Source: Chrysochromulina tobinii
Taxonomy: Eukaryota; Haptophyta; Prymnesiales; Chrysochromulinaceae
Length of the DNA stretch: 18,459 bases
NCBI GenBank assembly: GCA_001275005.1
Contig: JWZX01002099.1
Location: 1-18,459, forward strand
Reading direction: 5' to 3'
Shown here: in pieces, positions 8,321 to 16,368 of the stretch
Numbering within the stretch: position 1 is the stretch's first letter
Layout: every line of letters starts with the position of its first letter
The notes under the pieces: generated by a model
Database searches by the model: none
Seen by the model: only the letters and a program-made list of their open reading frames with translations
Told to the model about the DNA's origin: nothing
Position numbers and translations under genes: made by a program

Positions 8321-8413
8321 GCGATATTGACGGGGGGGTCGCGATATCGTGGGATTCCGCGATTTCGTAGTCCGGTTAGCAATATCGTAGGATGCGCACG
8401 ATATCTTGGGAAG
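8321..8413. repeat. Degenerate 18-20 bp tandem array (GCGATATCGT-type)
   Basis: Units begin at 8321, 8341, 8359, 8379 and about 8398. They start with variants of GCGATATCGT followed by G/A-rich sequence (GCGATATTGA, GCGATATCGT, GCGATTTCGT, GCAATATCGT, ACGATATCTT). Spacing is 18-20 bases. It is too diverged and too short-spaced to be a CRISPR array. Confidence 0.7.
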
Positions 8414-9248
8414 TGTCGGCGTGCGAGAACTGCATCGTGACGTACGTTGATTGACAAACATCTTCTTGTACTCCACACCGCACGACAGATCGACCGGTTG
8501 TGAGTTGAGTTTCGTGTACATGCGCGCCCGCGCAGCGCCAGCGGCGCGGAGACGAGACGCGACAACGACTGAGAAATTTACAACATACAAGTACAGTATC
8601 AAGTTATCGTCGCGTTGCGGTTCCGAATCGCTTCTGCTCCCTCTTCCGTATGCACCGGTCCTTCCCCTGGGTAGGTGTGCTGTCGAACCGGTACTGCACC
8701 ACGGGGTGCGTCCTCCCACGTTCTCTGCGCGCACACCCTTCCTGCTCTGGCTTGCGTGCCCCCTTGGGGCTTCCATTAGTTCACGAGTGAGGCGTCGAGT
8801 GAGCTGCTGCGTGGCGAGCTCCGCCTGCTCTTCCCGATGCCTCCAAGAGCTCGTTTGTCTTGGCTGTGGTGGGTTGCAGCGTGGCCGTTTTCCCATTAGA
8901 CCCTCCCGAGCCCGGGCCTGCTGATCACGACCCCTTCCCTTTCGAGCTCTGGCCTGCCGAACCGAGGTCCTCCATCTCCACCATCTCTGTCTCCCACCGT
9001 GCTCTTTCGGAAACGGTAGGCAAAGGCACGTCGCCGCATGCCCCACTGATGCATGCCCGTCATCACACTGCCAGAGTCTCTCCCAATAAAACCGAATCAC
9101 CGCTGCGTCTGGGAATCATACGCAGAAGGAGGGCATCTCACCCCGCTCTTGATGATCTCATGCTTTGCAGAGCGCCTCTGCTAGAGCCTGGACAGCTCTC
9201 CCCAGGCGGCTGCGATCCTTGATAGGTTCGTTGAATAACCTCGCTCTC

Positions 9249-10934
9249 TTACCCAACAGTGGCGGCCGCCTCGGGCAAGGCCATCTGGTCCATCATCTGT
9301 GCGCGCGCGGTGTGCCACTGGTCCAGCGCACCCTTGCATGCGGGAAAGTCACGGTGGCGCGCCGCGTCGGCGTCGAAGGGCTTGATCCAGGTGAAGTGGA
9401 TGATACGCATGCTCGCATTGGCCGCTGCCCAAAAGGCGGGTTTCTGCGCCGCAGCCGCCAGGTTGGCGTTATACTCGAATGGCAGCTCCTGGAAGGTGCC
9501 GTTGTACTCAGCGTTCAAAAGCTCTGCCATGTCCATGCGGTAGTCGCGCCGCGTGCGGCGAGCCGCGTCCAAGCGCGCAAACTCGGTGGCGTTGGGCAAC
9601 AGTGATGCGACACCCATGTTAAAGTGCGCCCGTTGGGCGCCGCTCTCCCAGTCGCGCGCAGCGGCGAAGGGCGCCGTCATGCCCGTGAGCGCCGGCGCCG
9701 GGTCGCGAACAACCAGCGTGTCCGCGTCCAGGTAGAGTATGCGCTTGTACATAGTCGCGTTCCACAACGCAAGTTTGGTGAACTGCTCCCGAAATCGCTG
9801 CTCCCGAATCGCGCGTTTTTCAGGCGGTGGAATTAGCGGCACCACGCATGGCTGCCAGCCTATGAGCGCGTCGCGCGTGCGCGCAACCTCCGCGTCGCCG
9901 TGGTCACCAATCAGTAGCGCAACAAAGTCCACAGTTCGCTGCAGCTCCGGGTGGAGTGTCTTGCGCAGCGAGAACCACAGCACGTTGGCGGAGTCGACAT
10001 ACGCGGGGGTGCTGACCAGCGTCGCCACCGCCAGCGGCTTGAAGACGCGCGTGCCACACGCGGCGCCCCAGTACGCCGCGTCGGCGGCAACCGCAGCAGG
10101 CGGCTTATTGTACAGCTCTTGCACCACGGCGCCGTATCCATCTGCGATTTTGTAGAAAAGCGAAGGCAACCGTGACCGCATCTCAGTGAAGATGATCTGG
10201 TCGCTGCCGCAGCGCCAGTCAGCCACGCGCGCCGCACAGATGCCGCGCTGAACCTCAAATGCCGCGTCAATCCGCGAGATGAGCGACCGAGGCATAAGGA
10301 AAGCAGTGCCTGCAAAGTCGTGGTCCTGCTCGCCCGTGCCGCTGTAGATAAGCTTGTCCGTCGGGAGCGTCGCCAGGTGAGTCGCGTCCGGCCAGGCGCC
10401 GGCCGGCGGTGGCCCTGTCCGGTAGGCGGCGATGCCGGCGTCCACCCAGGCAAACCAATCGGCGCCGGAGTCGTCATGCGCCGCCGCATCCGCCAGCAGC
10501 GCCACCTTCTCGAGCCACACCAGCGCCAGTGCCATGGTGGGCACGTGCAGCCTGTGCGTCCAGCCAGCGTCATACGTGCCGAACGACCGGAAGGCGGACA
10601 TGTCGCGCCGCACAAAGCGCGTGCGCCTCGAGCCACGCGACGCCGCAACCGCGGAACGCACGCCCTCCGCCGCCGCGTCAGCCTGCGCGCCGACGGTGTT
10701 GGGGCCGGCGCCGTAGTAGAAGACGTACGGCGCGTCCACGCGCATTGTGTTGCTGAACCACGCTGCGTAGTCTCCATTGCTGTGTTTGCTGCTGATTTTC
10801 CAGTAGCCGGACACAACAGTCACGCCGCGCGCTGATGGCGCTGGCTGTGCGCACGCGGCGGCCAGCAGGGCCAGGAGCGCCGCCCGGAGGAGGAGAGCTC
10901 CTTCTCCAGGGCGCCCCGGGTGGCTCGCGTGCAT
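9249..10934 (-). CDS. Two-domain glycosyltransferase: HtrL/YibB-like domain fused to GT8-like domain
   Basis: Starting at the ATG at 10934 the protein has 561 residues. Residues 10-32 (LLLRAALLALLAAACAQ core) form a signal peptide. Residues 37-285 resemble the HtrL/YibB family: T-V-V-S-G-Y-W at the start, Y-A-A-W-F-S-N before a first D-A-P-Y strand, and A-D-W-F-A-W-V-D-A-G-I at 158-168. Residues 300-545 resemble GT8 enzymes of the glycogenin and galactosyltransferase type. They show the metal-binding D-x-D in I-L-Y-L-D-A-D-T (399-406), H-F-N-M-G-V (437-442) and the late H-F-T-W-I-K-P-F (513-520), equivalent to the family's H-x-x-G-x-x-K-P-W. GT8 enzymes transfer sugars from nucleotide sugars with retention. 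The HtrL/YibB domain has a GT-A-like look but no assigned substrate. Golgi or secretory location follows from the signal. An in-frame extension upstream to 11009 is possible, but the signal peptide fits the chosen ATG. Confidence 0.75.
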   Translation of the reverse strand: MHASHPGRPGEGALLLRAALLALLAAACAQPAPSARGVTVVSGYWKISSKHSNGDYAAWFSNTMRVDAPYVFYYGAGPNTVGAQADAAAEGVRSAVAASRGSRRTRFVRRDMSAFRSFGTYDAGWTHRLHVPTMALALVWLEKVALLADAAAHDDSGADWFAWVDAGIAAYRTGPPPAGAWPDATHLATLPTDKLIYSGTGEQDHDFAGTAFLMPRSLISRIDAAFEVQRGICAARVADWRCGSDQIIFTEMRSRLPSLFYKIADGYGAVVQELYNKPPAAVAADAAYWGAACGTRVFKPLAVATLVSTPAYVDSANVLWFSLRKTLHPELQRTVDFVALLIGDHGDAEVARTRDALIGWQPCVVPLIPPPEKRAIREQRFREQFTKLALWNATMYKRILYLDADTLVVRDPAPALTGMTAPFAAARDWESGAQRAHFNMGVASLLPNATEFARLDAARRTRRDYRMDMAELLNAEYNGTFQELPFEYNANLAAAAQKPAFWAAANASMRIIHFTWIKPFDADAARHRDFPACKGALDQWHTARAQMMDQMALPEAAATVG

Positions 10935-10957
10935 TCTTTGTGTGGAGAACCTGTACA
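10897..10957. repeat. Copy A of a 61-64 bp duplicated segment spanning a gene start
   Basis: This segment covers the start codon and first residues of the fusion gene on the minus strand (MHASHPGRPGEGA). It matches 11205-11268 closely, including CTTCTCCAGGGCGCCCCGGG and a shared end AACCTGTACA. Differences are a 6-base insertion in copy B and a few small indels near the start codon. Confidence 0.9.
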
Positions 10958-11120
10958 GTCGGTGCCGAAAAAATCCAACTCGAGTCTCCCACAATGTAAC
11001 AGCCTGCATGCATGCAGATACATTTTGTATGCCACACGGCGGGTCCGGCGCCCCGCCCCGGGTGCCCCGACGTGCAGGAGCGCGCCAGATAACATAGGTT
11101 GCAACGTCTGGTCATCGCTG

Positions 11121-12161
11121 CTACGACCCGATGTCGGCGGTGTGTGAAACAGCACCTGTGTTAACAGCTGAGCATAGACGACGACCCCTATGCTCACCGC
11201 GATCGCTCCTTCTCCAGGGCGCCCCGGGTGCTCGTGGCTCGCGTGCATCTTTGTGGTGAACCTGTACATTTTGTCTCGTCTCGTCTCGTCTTGTCGTCTC
11301 GTCGCATGCGGCTGCGCATTCGCCTCGCATACCTGGCGCAAGCCCGCCACAGCCGAGGCTGCGGAATCCGAGCTCCTGTGCCGCTTGCGCAACCATCGCC
11401 TCGGGGTTGTGCTTGTTCCACTGCCAGGTCGCCTCGCTGATCGCCGCAAAGCGCGTGTCCCAGTGGTACAACACTTGGCTCCATACGTGCGGTCGCGCCC
11501 AAACGAAATTGTCACCACCGCCTACATCGCCTCGCTCCCTAACCCCGCCTGGCGTCGCTTCCGCCGTGTACAGGGCGCCGTCGACCGTCGCGTTGAAGCA
11601 GCAGCTCACAACGCAGCGCGGCAGCGAGCCACCCTGCCTCAGCCGGTACATATCTGGCCTCGCACGGACGTACACGTCGAATGGCGCGAAGCCGTGACGG
11701 GCCACATGATCGTCTGCCATGCGTGCTGCAACCCTCATCGAGTAGATGGCAGCCTTGATGCCCGCCACGGTCATACCAGAGAGGGCCCACTTCTCGTGCA
11801 TCGCCAATGATGCAATGGTCTGTTGCTCAATCGTGAGTCCCGCCGGCTGCAGTAGCTGCACGAGGCGCGTCACATTCACCGAAGCAGCGGCTCGTCGAGC
11901 CGCCTTGTAGTAAGTCGTAGTGACGGGCTCCGTTCTATTCCACGTGTGCACAAAAAGAGCATAGTGCGAGCTGGAACGATCGCACTGTGCCAGGAAGCGT
12001 TGCAATGGTGCCGTCGTCCCTGCGCTCTCGAGCGTGTCACGGAAGTGGCCTGACAGCAGCACGGCGATAGATGGCAGCGCGCGTAGAGGCGCCGCAGTGC
12101 CATCACACGAGGTGACATGAGGTGTGCGAGGGAATCCTTTTAGCGTGGCTAATTGCACTCG
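11121..12161 (-). CDS. Glycosyltransferase-like protein of the surface-polysaccharide type (5' exon missing, abnormal tail)
   Basis: The frame is open from 12161 to a stop at 11121, with about 345 residues; the first has no ATG and an in-frame TAG stands at 12164-12162, so a short upstream exon is likely. ATTAG^CGA at 12162 could be its acceptor. Near the N-terminus I-A-V-L-L-S-G-H-F-R-D and Y-A-L-F-V-H-T-W-N appear. M-A-D-D-H-V-A-R-H-G-F-A-P-F-D-V-Y-V-R-A-R-P-D-M follows at about 147-170. This layout (a strand with G-x-x-R, V-H-T-W, and Y/F-D-V-x-x-R-x-R-P-D) is typical of an uncharacterised putative glycosyltransferase family in polysaccharide clusters of bacteria and algae. From about residue 285 the protein runs through a TCTCG microsatellite and duplicated segment B. 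That tail (about 60 residues, ETTRRDETRQ onward) is therefore probably not original. Exact activity is unknown. Confidence 0.5.
   Translation of the reverse strand, partial: RVQLATLKGFPRTPHVTSCDGTAAPLRALPSIAVLLSGHFRDTLESAGTTAPLQRFLAQCDRSSSHYALFVHTWNRTEPVTTTYYKAARRAAASVNVTRLVQLLQPAGLTIEQQTIASLAMHEKWALSGMTVAGIKAAIYSMRVAARMADDHVARHGFAPFDVYVRARPDMYRLRQGGSLPRCVVSCCFNATVDGALYTAEATPGGVRERGDVGGGDNFVWARPHVWSQVLYHWDTRFAAISEATWQWNKHNPEAMVAQAAQELGFRSLGCGGLAPGMRGECAAACDETTRRDETRQNVQVHHKDAREPRAPGAPWRRSDRGEHRGRRLCSAVNTGAVSHTADIGS
11205..11268. repeat. Copy B of the 61-64 bp duplicated segment
   Basis: This copy lies about 300 bases upstream of the fusion gene start and inside the apparent 3' end of the neighbouring glycosyltransferase-like gene. 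Read on the minus strand it again contains an ATG followed by HASHEHPGRPGEGA, the same peptide as copy A with two extra residues. It could be a duplicated first exon or promoter-proximal segment. Confidence 0.9.
11274..11303. repeat. TCTCG pentanucleotide microsatellite
   Basis: Three exact TCTCG units are followed by imperfect ones (TCTTG, TCG, TCTCG, TCG). It lies directly between duplicated segment B and the conserved part of the glycosyltransferase-like gene, marking a likely rearrangement boundary. Confidence 0.9.
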
Positions 12162-12352
12162 CTAATTTCCAGATCTCTGAAATAGCAGGGCCAATTTCCC
12201 TTTCTGTGCAACCCATGAAAAAGAGTTACACTGCACTTACTTAATCAGTCGTCAAACATATCCTACGCAAACGTTGCCGTAAAAACGAGCCACAAAAGGA
12301 ATGCATGCAGTTGCAAAAATTTCCGAACACTCGTCGTCGTTAACGTACATGT
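12162..12352. promoter_or_regulatory. Short divergent intergenic region between two glycosyltransferase-type genes
   Basis: Only about 190 AT-richer bases separate the start of the minus-strand glycosyltransferase-like frame from the plus-strand GT11 gene. It presumably holds both promoters. On the minus strand a strong donor (TTAA^GTAAGTGC, intron start at 12240) and a possible acceptor at 12162 would outline a 79-base intron, close to the 81-base intron seen elsewhere. However, the exon reading into that donor has a stop, so the first exon is unresolved. No TATA box is clear. Confidence 0.4.
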
Positions 12353-13519
12353 ATGCCGCTGCGGCAAGTGCTCGTGACACCTAAGTGGTCCGGGCGCGTG
12401 GGCAACCTGTTGTTCGAATGGGCTGGGCTGCTGGGAGTCGCAGCACGGCTGCAAGCCTCCGTACCGACCTCTCCGGTGGCCCTGAACGTGCCTTCAACTA
12501 TCGATCTGCCGGGCGTTGCATTATTCAAGCAATTCCCCAACCTTGTAAAGACGGTAACCTTGTACGAGGAGCACTCGCAGAAACGGTCAAACTTTTCCTT
12601 GTACGAGGAGGACTCGGAGAAACGGTCAAACTTTTCCTGCAAGAAGTCTGGGCCGTTCGGAGTCTTTGGGACCACGCATGCGAATGAGATACCCAATTTG
12701 CTGCGCAACTGCACAGCTTGCACTTTCACAATGCAGGAGAGCAAGTCGAATTCGTATGGTGAGGCAGACCTGCTCCGCCTCGAGACGTGGGTGGCCTCTC
12801 CCCCAATGCACTGTGAAGTCGGTCTCGTCGAGCTCGTCGGATACTTCCAGAGCTACAAATATTTTGAGGCCATCGCTGAACAGGTCATCCGTCCGTCACT
12901 CGCTGCGCAAGCGCCCGCAACATGGAATGCTGCAAGCTCCATCCTTGAAAATGCTCGAGGAACAGGCACCGAGAGTGCTCGTCGGCTTCTCATTGGAGTG
13001 CAGGTCCGACTGGGCGATAAGCTCGAACTAGGGAAGTACCGAAGCGTTTACGAGCCGGTGGCTTGGGAGTACTATTCCAAAGGAATGCGGCACATGGCCC
13101 AGGTCCTGCAAACCACGGTATCTCCTCACCGTAACATTTCATTCATCGTCACCGCTGGAGGCAGTCAAAACGCCAACACTACAAGGGACATCGCCGAGGC
13201 CAAGCTGCACCTCGCGAGGGCGGGAGGTAGTAAGCCAGTTTTCTTTTCTGGCTCAACCGATCCGTACGTTGACCTGGCGGTCCTGCGGGGCTGTGACGCC
13301 TTGGTCATCGGCGCGAGCAGCTTTGGATGGTGGGCGGCGTACCTATCTCATCTTCCTGCGGGACGCGTCATTGTTCCGAGGGACATCTATCGACCAAGCC
13401 ATCACATGAGCAAACAGTTTAACGGTTCCGAATACTACCTTCCCGAATGGGTGCAGGTCGCCAACAATGGAAAAGCAGCGCTTTCACAAAACCTCTCACA
13501 AAATCGGGCACAGATGTGA
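12353..13519 (+). CDS. GT11-like alpha-1,2-fucosyltransferase family protein
   Basis: The single-exon gene encodes 388 residues. The N-terminus K-W-S-G-R-V-G-N-L-L-F-E-W-A at 11-24 matches the opening G-x-x-G-N-x-x-F signature of GT11 enzymes. G-Y-F-Q-S-Y-K-Y-F at 163-171 is the second hallmark. I-G-V-Q-V-R-L-G-D-K at 214-223 stands where the family has V-H-V-R-R-G-D (GDP-fucose binding), with the usual His as Gln and second Arg as Leu. D-P-Y-V-D-L-A-V-L-R-G-C-D-A-L-V-I-G-A-S-S-F-G-W-W at 303-327 matches the last conserved block. GT11 enzymes transfer fucose from GDP-fucose to galactose in the Golgi. No signal anchor is present; a stop lies just upstream, so the anchor may be lost or in a separate exon. 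A 13-residue tandem duplication (71-96) is not part of the family core. The substituted His and Arg make activity uncertain. Confidence 0.75.
   Translation: MPLRQVLVTPKWSGRVGNLLFEWAGLLGVAARLQASVPTSPVALNVPSTIDLPGVALFKQFPNLVKTVTLYEEHSQKRSNFSLYEEDSEKRSNFSCKKSGPFGVFGTTHANEIPNLLRNCTACTFTMQESKSNSYGEADLLRLETWVASPPMHCEVGLVELVGYFQSYKYFEAIAEQVIRPSLAAQAPATWNAASSILENARGTGTESARRLLIGVQVRLGDKLELGKYRSVYEPVAWEYYSKGMRHMAQVLQTTVSPHRNISFIVTAGGSQNANTTRDIAEAKLHLARAGGSKPVFFSGSTDPYVDLAVLRGCDALVIGASSFGWWAAYLSHLPAGRVIVPRDIYRPSHHMSKQFNGSEYYLPEWVQVANNGKAALSQNLSQNRAQM
12560..12637 (+). repeat. 39 bp in-frame tandem duplication in the GT11 gene
   Basis: Two 39-base copies lie head to tail and differ at only two positions (C to G). 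Both begin TTGTACGAGGAG and end AACTTTTCC. They encode LYEEHSQKRSNFS and LYEEDSEKRSNFS. Both changes alter the amino acid. Confidence 0.97.
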
Positions 13520-14366
13520 TGTAATGTGATGGTTGATTCGGTCAAAAGTGCACCAACCCACCAACGCCACGATTGCCCAAGCAAGCACTGGGAAGGGGTC
13601 GATGCGATGATGCAAAAGAACAGTCGGAACGTAAAGTTACGTCCGCAGATCCACGGAACTCGGCCCTTTGGAACTCGGAAGCGTGACCCATGTTGCATGT
13701 AGAGAGAGATGTATAACTGAACAAGCTACCCAACCTCGCGAACTGGCGAACACACCTGAATTGGGCAATTGCGGTGCTATGCTTGGCCTCGAACAATTAC
13801 GAAAAGTGGGCGCAGTTGCGCAGAATTCTGCCGCGGACTGACGTGCCAAGAACTGCCATACAGTGCATTTTGTGTGTAAGTGACTTCAGGATGCGGCTTG
13901 CGACTGAGATCAGGGATGCACATGTCTCAACCTCTAACCACTTCGACAAACCTCTACAATTTAACGGACAGAGATTTCGTGAGCAAAGCGGTTTCGATTT
14001 CGGGAGCTGACTTTTTCTCAAGAGCCGTTCACGCCACAAGCAATTTCAAGTCAAGTCAAGTCAATTTCAATTGCCCGGACCCAACGTTTCATGACTAACG
14101 AAGAGAGCGCGTCTCATTTGTTCGACGTGCATCAGCGTGCATGCACATGCCGTTCGGAAGTGGATTAGAAGTGAATTTCCAAACCGACTTCCGAGCTCTG
14201 TGGGTGACGATCGGAGACGTTGTCAGGTGAAGCCGGTCTCGGCCCTGGATCGAGGGCACTGCCTCACAGCCTGCTGGTCACCGAGCAAAGTCCAGAGCAA
14301 GTACAGAGCAAGTCCAGAGCACTCTGAGCTGCTGGTACGGCCGCGGTTGTAGCCAAAGCAGCCAAA
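13520..14366. other. Intergenic spacer with short repeats
   Basis: I see no gene here. There is a pair of GGAACTCGG repeats at about 13654-13678, a CAAGT triple repeat with flanking CAATTTCAA at about 14040-14070, and an 11-base tandem repeat at 14283-14320 shortly before the exostosin-like gene. Confidence 0.6.
14283..14320. repeat. 11-12 bp tandem repeat (GAGCAAGTCCA)
   Basis: Units GAGCAAAGTCCA, GAGCAAGTACA, GAGCAAGTCCA and a partial GAGCA follow without gaps, ending about 45 bases before the next start codon. This is probably a minisatellite in the leader or promoter. Confidence 0.85.
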
Positions 14367-15635
14367 ATGTATCTCGACGGCAGGGATCGCTACCGAGAGC
14401 GCAATTATGTTTTGGCGATTATCCTGCTGATTAGCACGAGCACTTCGGCAGAGACATCTCTAGAGCATGACCATTGCCGACCCAAAGGGTGTCGCACTCT
14501 CACCTACATCTATCAGTTGCCTCCGCCGTGTTCAAACTGGAATGCCACGAGCCCCAGAGCATTTTCAGAGGCGTTTGGACCAAGAGATTCGCGTGAAGCC
14601 AGCCACTGGCGTCACACCAGCAATCGCGCACTGTCTGCATTGTGGCATTTCCGAGTTCAACACTCATCGTGTCGAACGCTTTGCGCACATGCAGCTGACC
14701 TCTTCTTTGTACCGGCGCTGACGTTGGGTGGCTTAAGGTTGGGTAACCTTGCCGAAATCAAACGATCATGCAGCGATTGTTCTGCCGAAGAGCTCGAGCG
14801 CCATCTCATACATCTGGACGAGTCCACTGCCGCTAAACATGTTTTGATTTGCCCGCTTGAACATTTTGCTTTGGCGCCGTGCATTGGCTGGTGGTCGCAC
14901 CCGAGGGGGCTCTTTTCACGGATGATTCGCCTCTCCTTTAGCGCTGTGGCGCCAGCCTCCATGGCGTCGCACCTCAAGTATATGGTAGACAAACAATCAG
15001 CCGCTGATTTGATGGACATCGAAGCCTTTCCAAACCTTTACTCGTTACCCCAGCCGAGCAATGTGCACTGGGGCAAAGACCCGCCCTTCAATGTCTCCCG
15101 CAAACGTCCTCGCCTGATGTCGCTCGTGGGATCCATCACACATGGCGACGTCGAGGTGCGCAGACGAATTGCGCAGCAATGTGTAGCACTCCGCTCGCTC
15201 TGCACCTGGATTCACATCGGCTTTGGCGGCTTGACAAAGTCCCTCAACCTCGTTGCCAAAGTAAAGCTGGACAGCATCTTTTGCCTCGAGCCTGCCGGTG
15301 ATACGCCCTATCGCCGTTCGATTGCCGATTCTGTCGCCGTAGGCTGCATCCCAGTGTACTTCAACAACGTAACCGACCTCACCGGTGGGCTACTGTGGGG
15401 ACCTTGGCATAATGACTCTCGCGTGCTACTATCCCGGGATGCTTTCCTCGCGGGCCGCATCCACATCAAGGGACTGACTGAAATCTCGCCTGCAACGGTT
15501 GCGAACATGCAGAACTTGCTGTGGTCGCATGCAGCGCGCGCGTTCCAGATCAGCGACTGGGACGACCCGAAAGACAGTGTTGCGCTGATGCTCGAGATGC
15601 TCGCGACTCGCGTACGAGTCGCGACACTCCCCTAG
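14367..15635 (+). CDS. Exostosin-like glycosyltransferase (GT47)
   Basis: The protein has 422 residues in one exon. A positively charged N-terminus followed by Y-V-L-A-I-I-L-L-I-S-T-S-T-S (14-27) is a Golgi-type signal anchor. T-Y-I-Y-Q-L-P-P (46-53) matches the exostosin opening K-I-Y-V-Y-x-L-P. H-A-A-D-L-F-F-V-P-A-L (108-118) is a strong family hallmark. S-I-F-C-L-E-P-A-G-D-T-P-Y-R-R-S-I-A-D-S-V-A-V-G at 303-326, continuing C-I-P-V-Y-F, is the nearly invariant C-x-x-P-x-G-D-x-x-x-x-x-R-x-x-D-x-x-x-x-G-C-I-P-V block of the GT47 C-terminal half. GT47 enzymes are inverting, Golgi-lumenal glycosyltransferases that build heparan sulphate, xyloglucan, xylan and arabinan chains. The donor sugar cannot be read from sequence. 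Its length fits the family. It lies about 850 bases downstream of the GT11-like gene on the same strand. Confidence 0.88.
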   Translation: MYLDGRDRYRERNYVLAIILLISTSTSAETSLEHDHCRPKGCRTLTYIYQLPPPCSNWNATSPRAFSEAFGPRDSREASHWRHTSNRALSALWHFRVQHSSCRTLCAHAADLFFVPALTLGGLRLGNLAEIKRSCSDCSAEELERHLIHLDESTAAKHVLICPLEHFALAPCIGWWSHPRGLFSRMIRLSFSAVAPASMASHLKYMVDKQSAADLMDIEAFPNLYSLPQPSNVHWGKDPPFNVSRKRPRLMSLVGSITHGDVEVRRRIAQQCVALRSLCTWIHIGFGGLTKSLNLVAKVKLDSIFCLEPAGDTPYRRSIADSVAVGCIPVYFNNVTDLTGGLLWGPWHNDSRVLLSRDAFLAGRIHIKGLTEISPATVANMQNLLWSHAARAFQISDWDDPKDSVALMLEMLATRVRVATLP

Positions 15636-16368
15636 TCCGGCCGCCCGGTTGCAGCTTGCCACGCGACGGATCTACAGAGCCGAGCAGCCCACAGTCGGGG
15701 CCACGTATACGGGTCGCCAATGACGCTCGAGGCGATGCTCGAGGCGAGCCTGCCGGAGCAGATGCGCCCGTGGTGCGCCTATTCGCATGCGCACGAGGCG
15801 TGAGCCGCCTATTGAGTGTGCCTAGTGCCGGGGGGGCGACAGCCCGGTAAGGCTAAGGGGGGGGCGGTCGGGAGGCCTGCACGCGCGGGCAAGCACATGT
15901 GTAGGTGTGGGTGGGTGGGGAAGCAAGCGCCCATTGCGCGAGCCAAGCGCTCGCTGGGCTGCTTCCGGTATTTAACCTGCGCAGCATGTGGTCGTCGGCT
16001 GGATTCGGCAGCTATTTCCACGCTCTGGTGCGCCATGAGAGTGTCGAACGGCTGTCGAGCCTCTCGCGGCCTCGTTACTGTATCTTGTCTCAGTACAGTA
16101 CCGGATAAGTAGTGTGTGTCCCGGCTCCTCGGTGACTTTTTACCGGATAAGTATCAGTTATTTCGGCGCTTCGTTTTGTCTTTTGAGGAATTGGCAATAT
16201 TTGCGCCCCACCGGTCGCGGCGGAAAATTCCAACACCCCGCCGCCTCGTCACACGCCAATTTTCAGTGTGGTGCCCTTGCTAGTACGAAGTACCGTCGAA
16301 CTCGGAAAAGGGCCGCACTGAGACGCAGCTCTCGTGGACTGGCGCATATGATCGCTGCGCGGACGCGC
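15636..16368. other. Intergenic region between convergent genes
   Basis: I see no gene in these 730 bases between the 3' ends of the exostosin-like gene and the GH3-like gene. They hold runs of seven and eight G residues at 15831-15865 and a repeated 13-mer (16099 and 16141). Confidence 0.6.
16099..16153. repeat. Direct 13-mer repeat TACCGGATAAGTA, 42 bases apart
   Basis: TACCGGATAAGTA occurs exactly at 16099-16111 and 16141-16153. The sequence between is not repeated. Confidence 0.9.

Larger units (their letters stand above)
7937..9248. other. Intergenic region between convergent genes, with repeats
   Basis: These 1.3 kb separate the 3' ends of the proline-rich gene and the glycosyltransferase fusion gene. 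They hold two repeat blocks (8051-8241 and 8321-8413). A long minus-strand frame at about 8225-9100 crosses both repeats and has no recognisable domain, so I do not call it. Otherwise I see nothing supportable. Confidence 0.6.

Noticed and set aside
8321-8413. CRISPR-like array
   Set aside because: The units are 18-20 bases with no unique spacers and are degenerate; the genome is eukaryotic.
8225-9100. 291-residue minus-strand frame
   Set aside because: It runs through two non-coding tandem repeat blocks, is rich in Arg and Ser as expected of random GC-rich frames, and matches no family I know.
10820-11518. Minus-strand frame with the repeated HASHEHPGRPGEGA peptide as an independent gene
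   Set aside because: It overlaps the GT-like gene body, duplicated segment B and the start of the fusion gene in other frames and shows no domain; it is explained by the duplication.
9249-15635. Integrated giant-virus segment
   Set aside because: Clustered glycosyltransferases occur in large algal viruses, but there is no viral hallmark gene here and flanking genes are typical of the host; only the enzyme phylogenies could reopen this.
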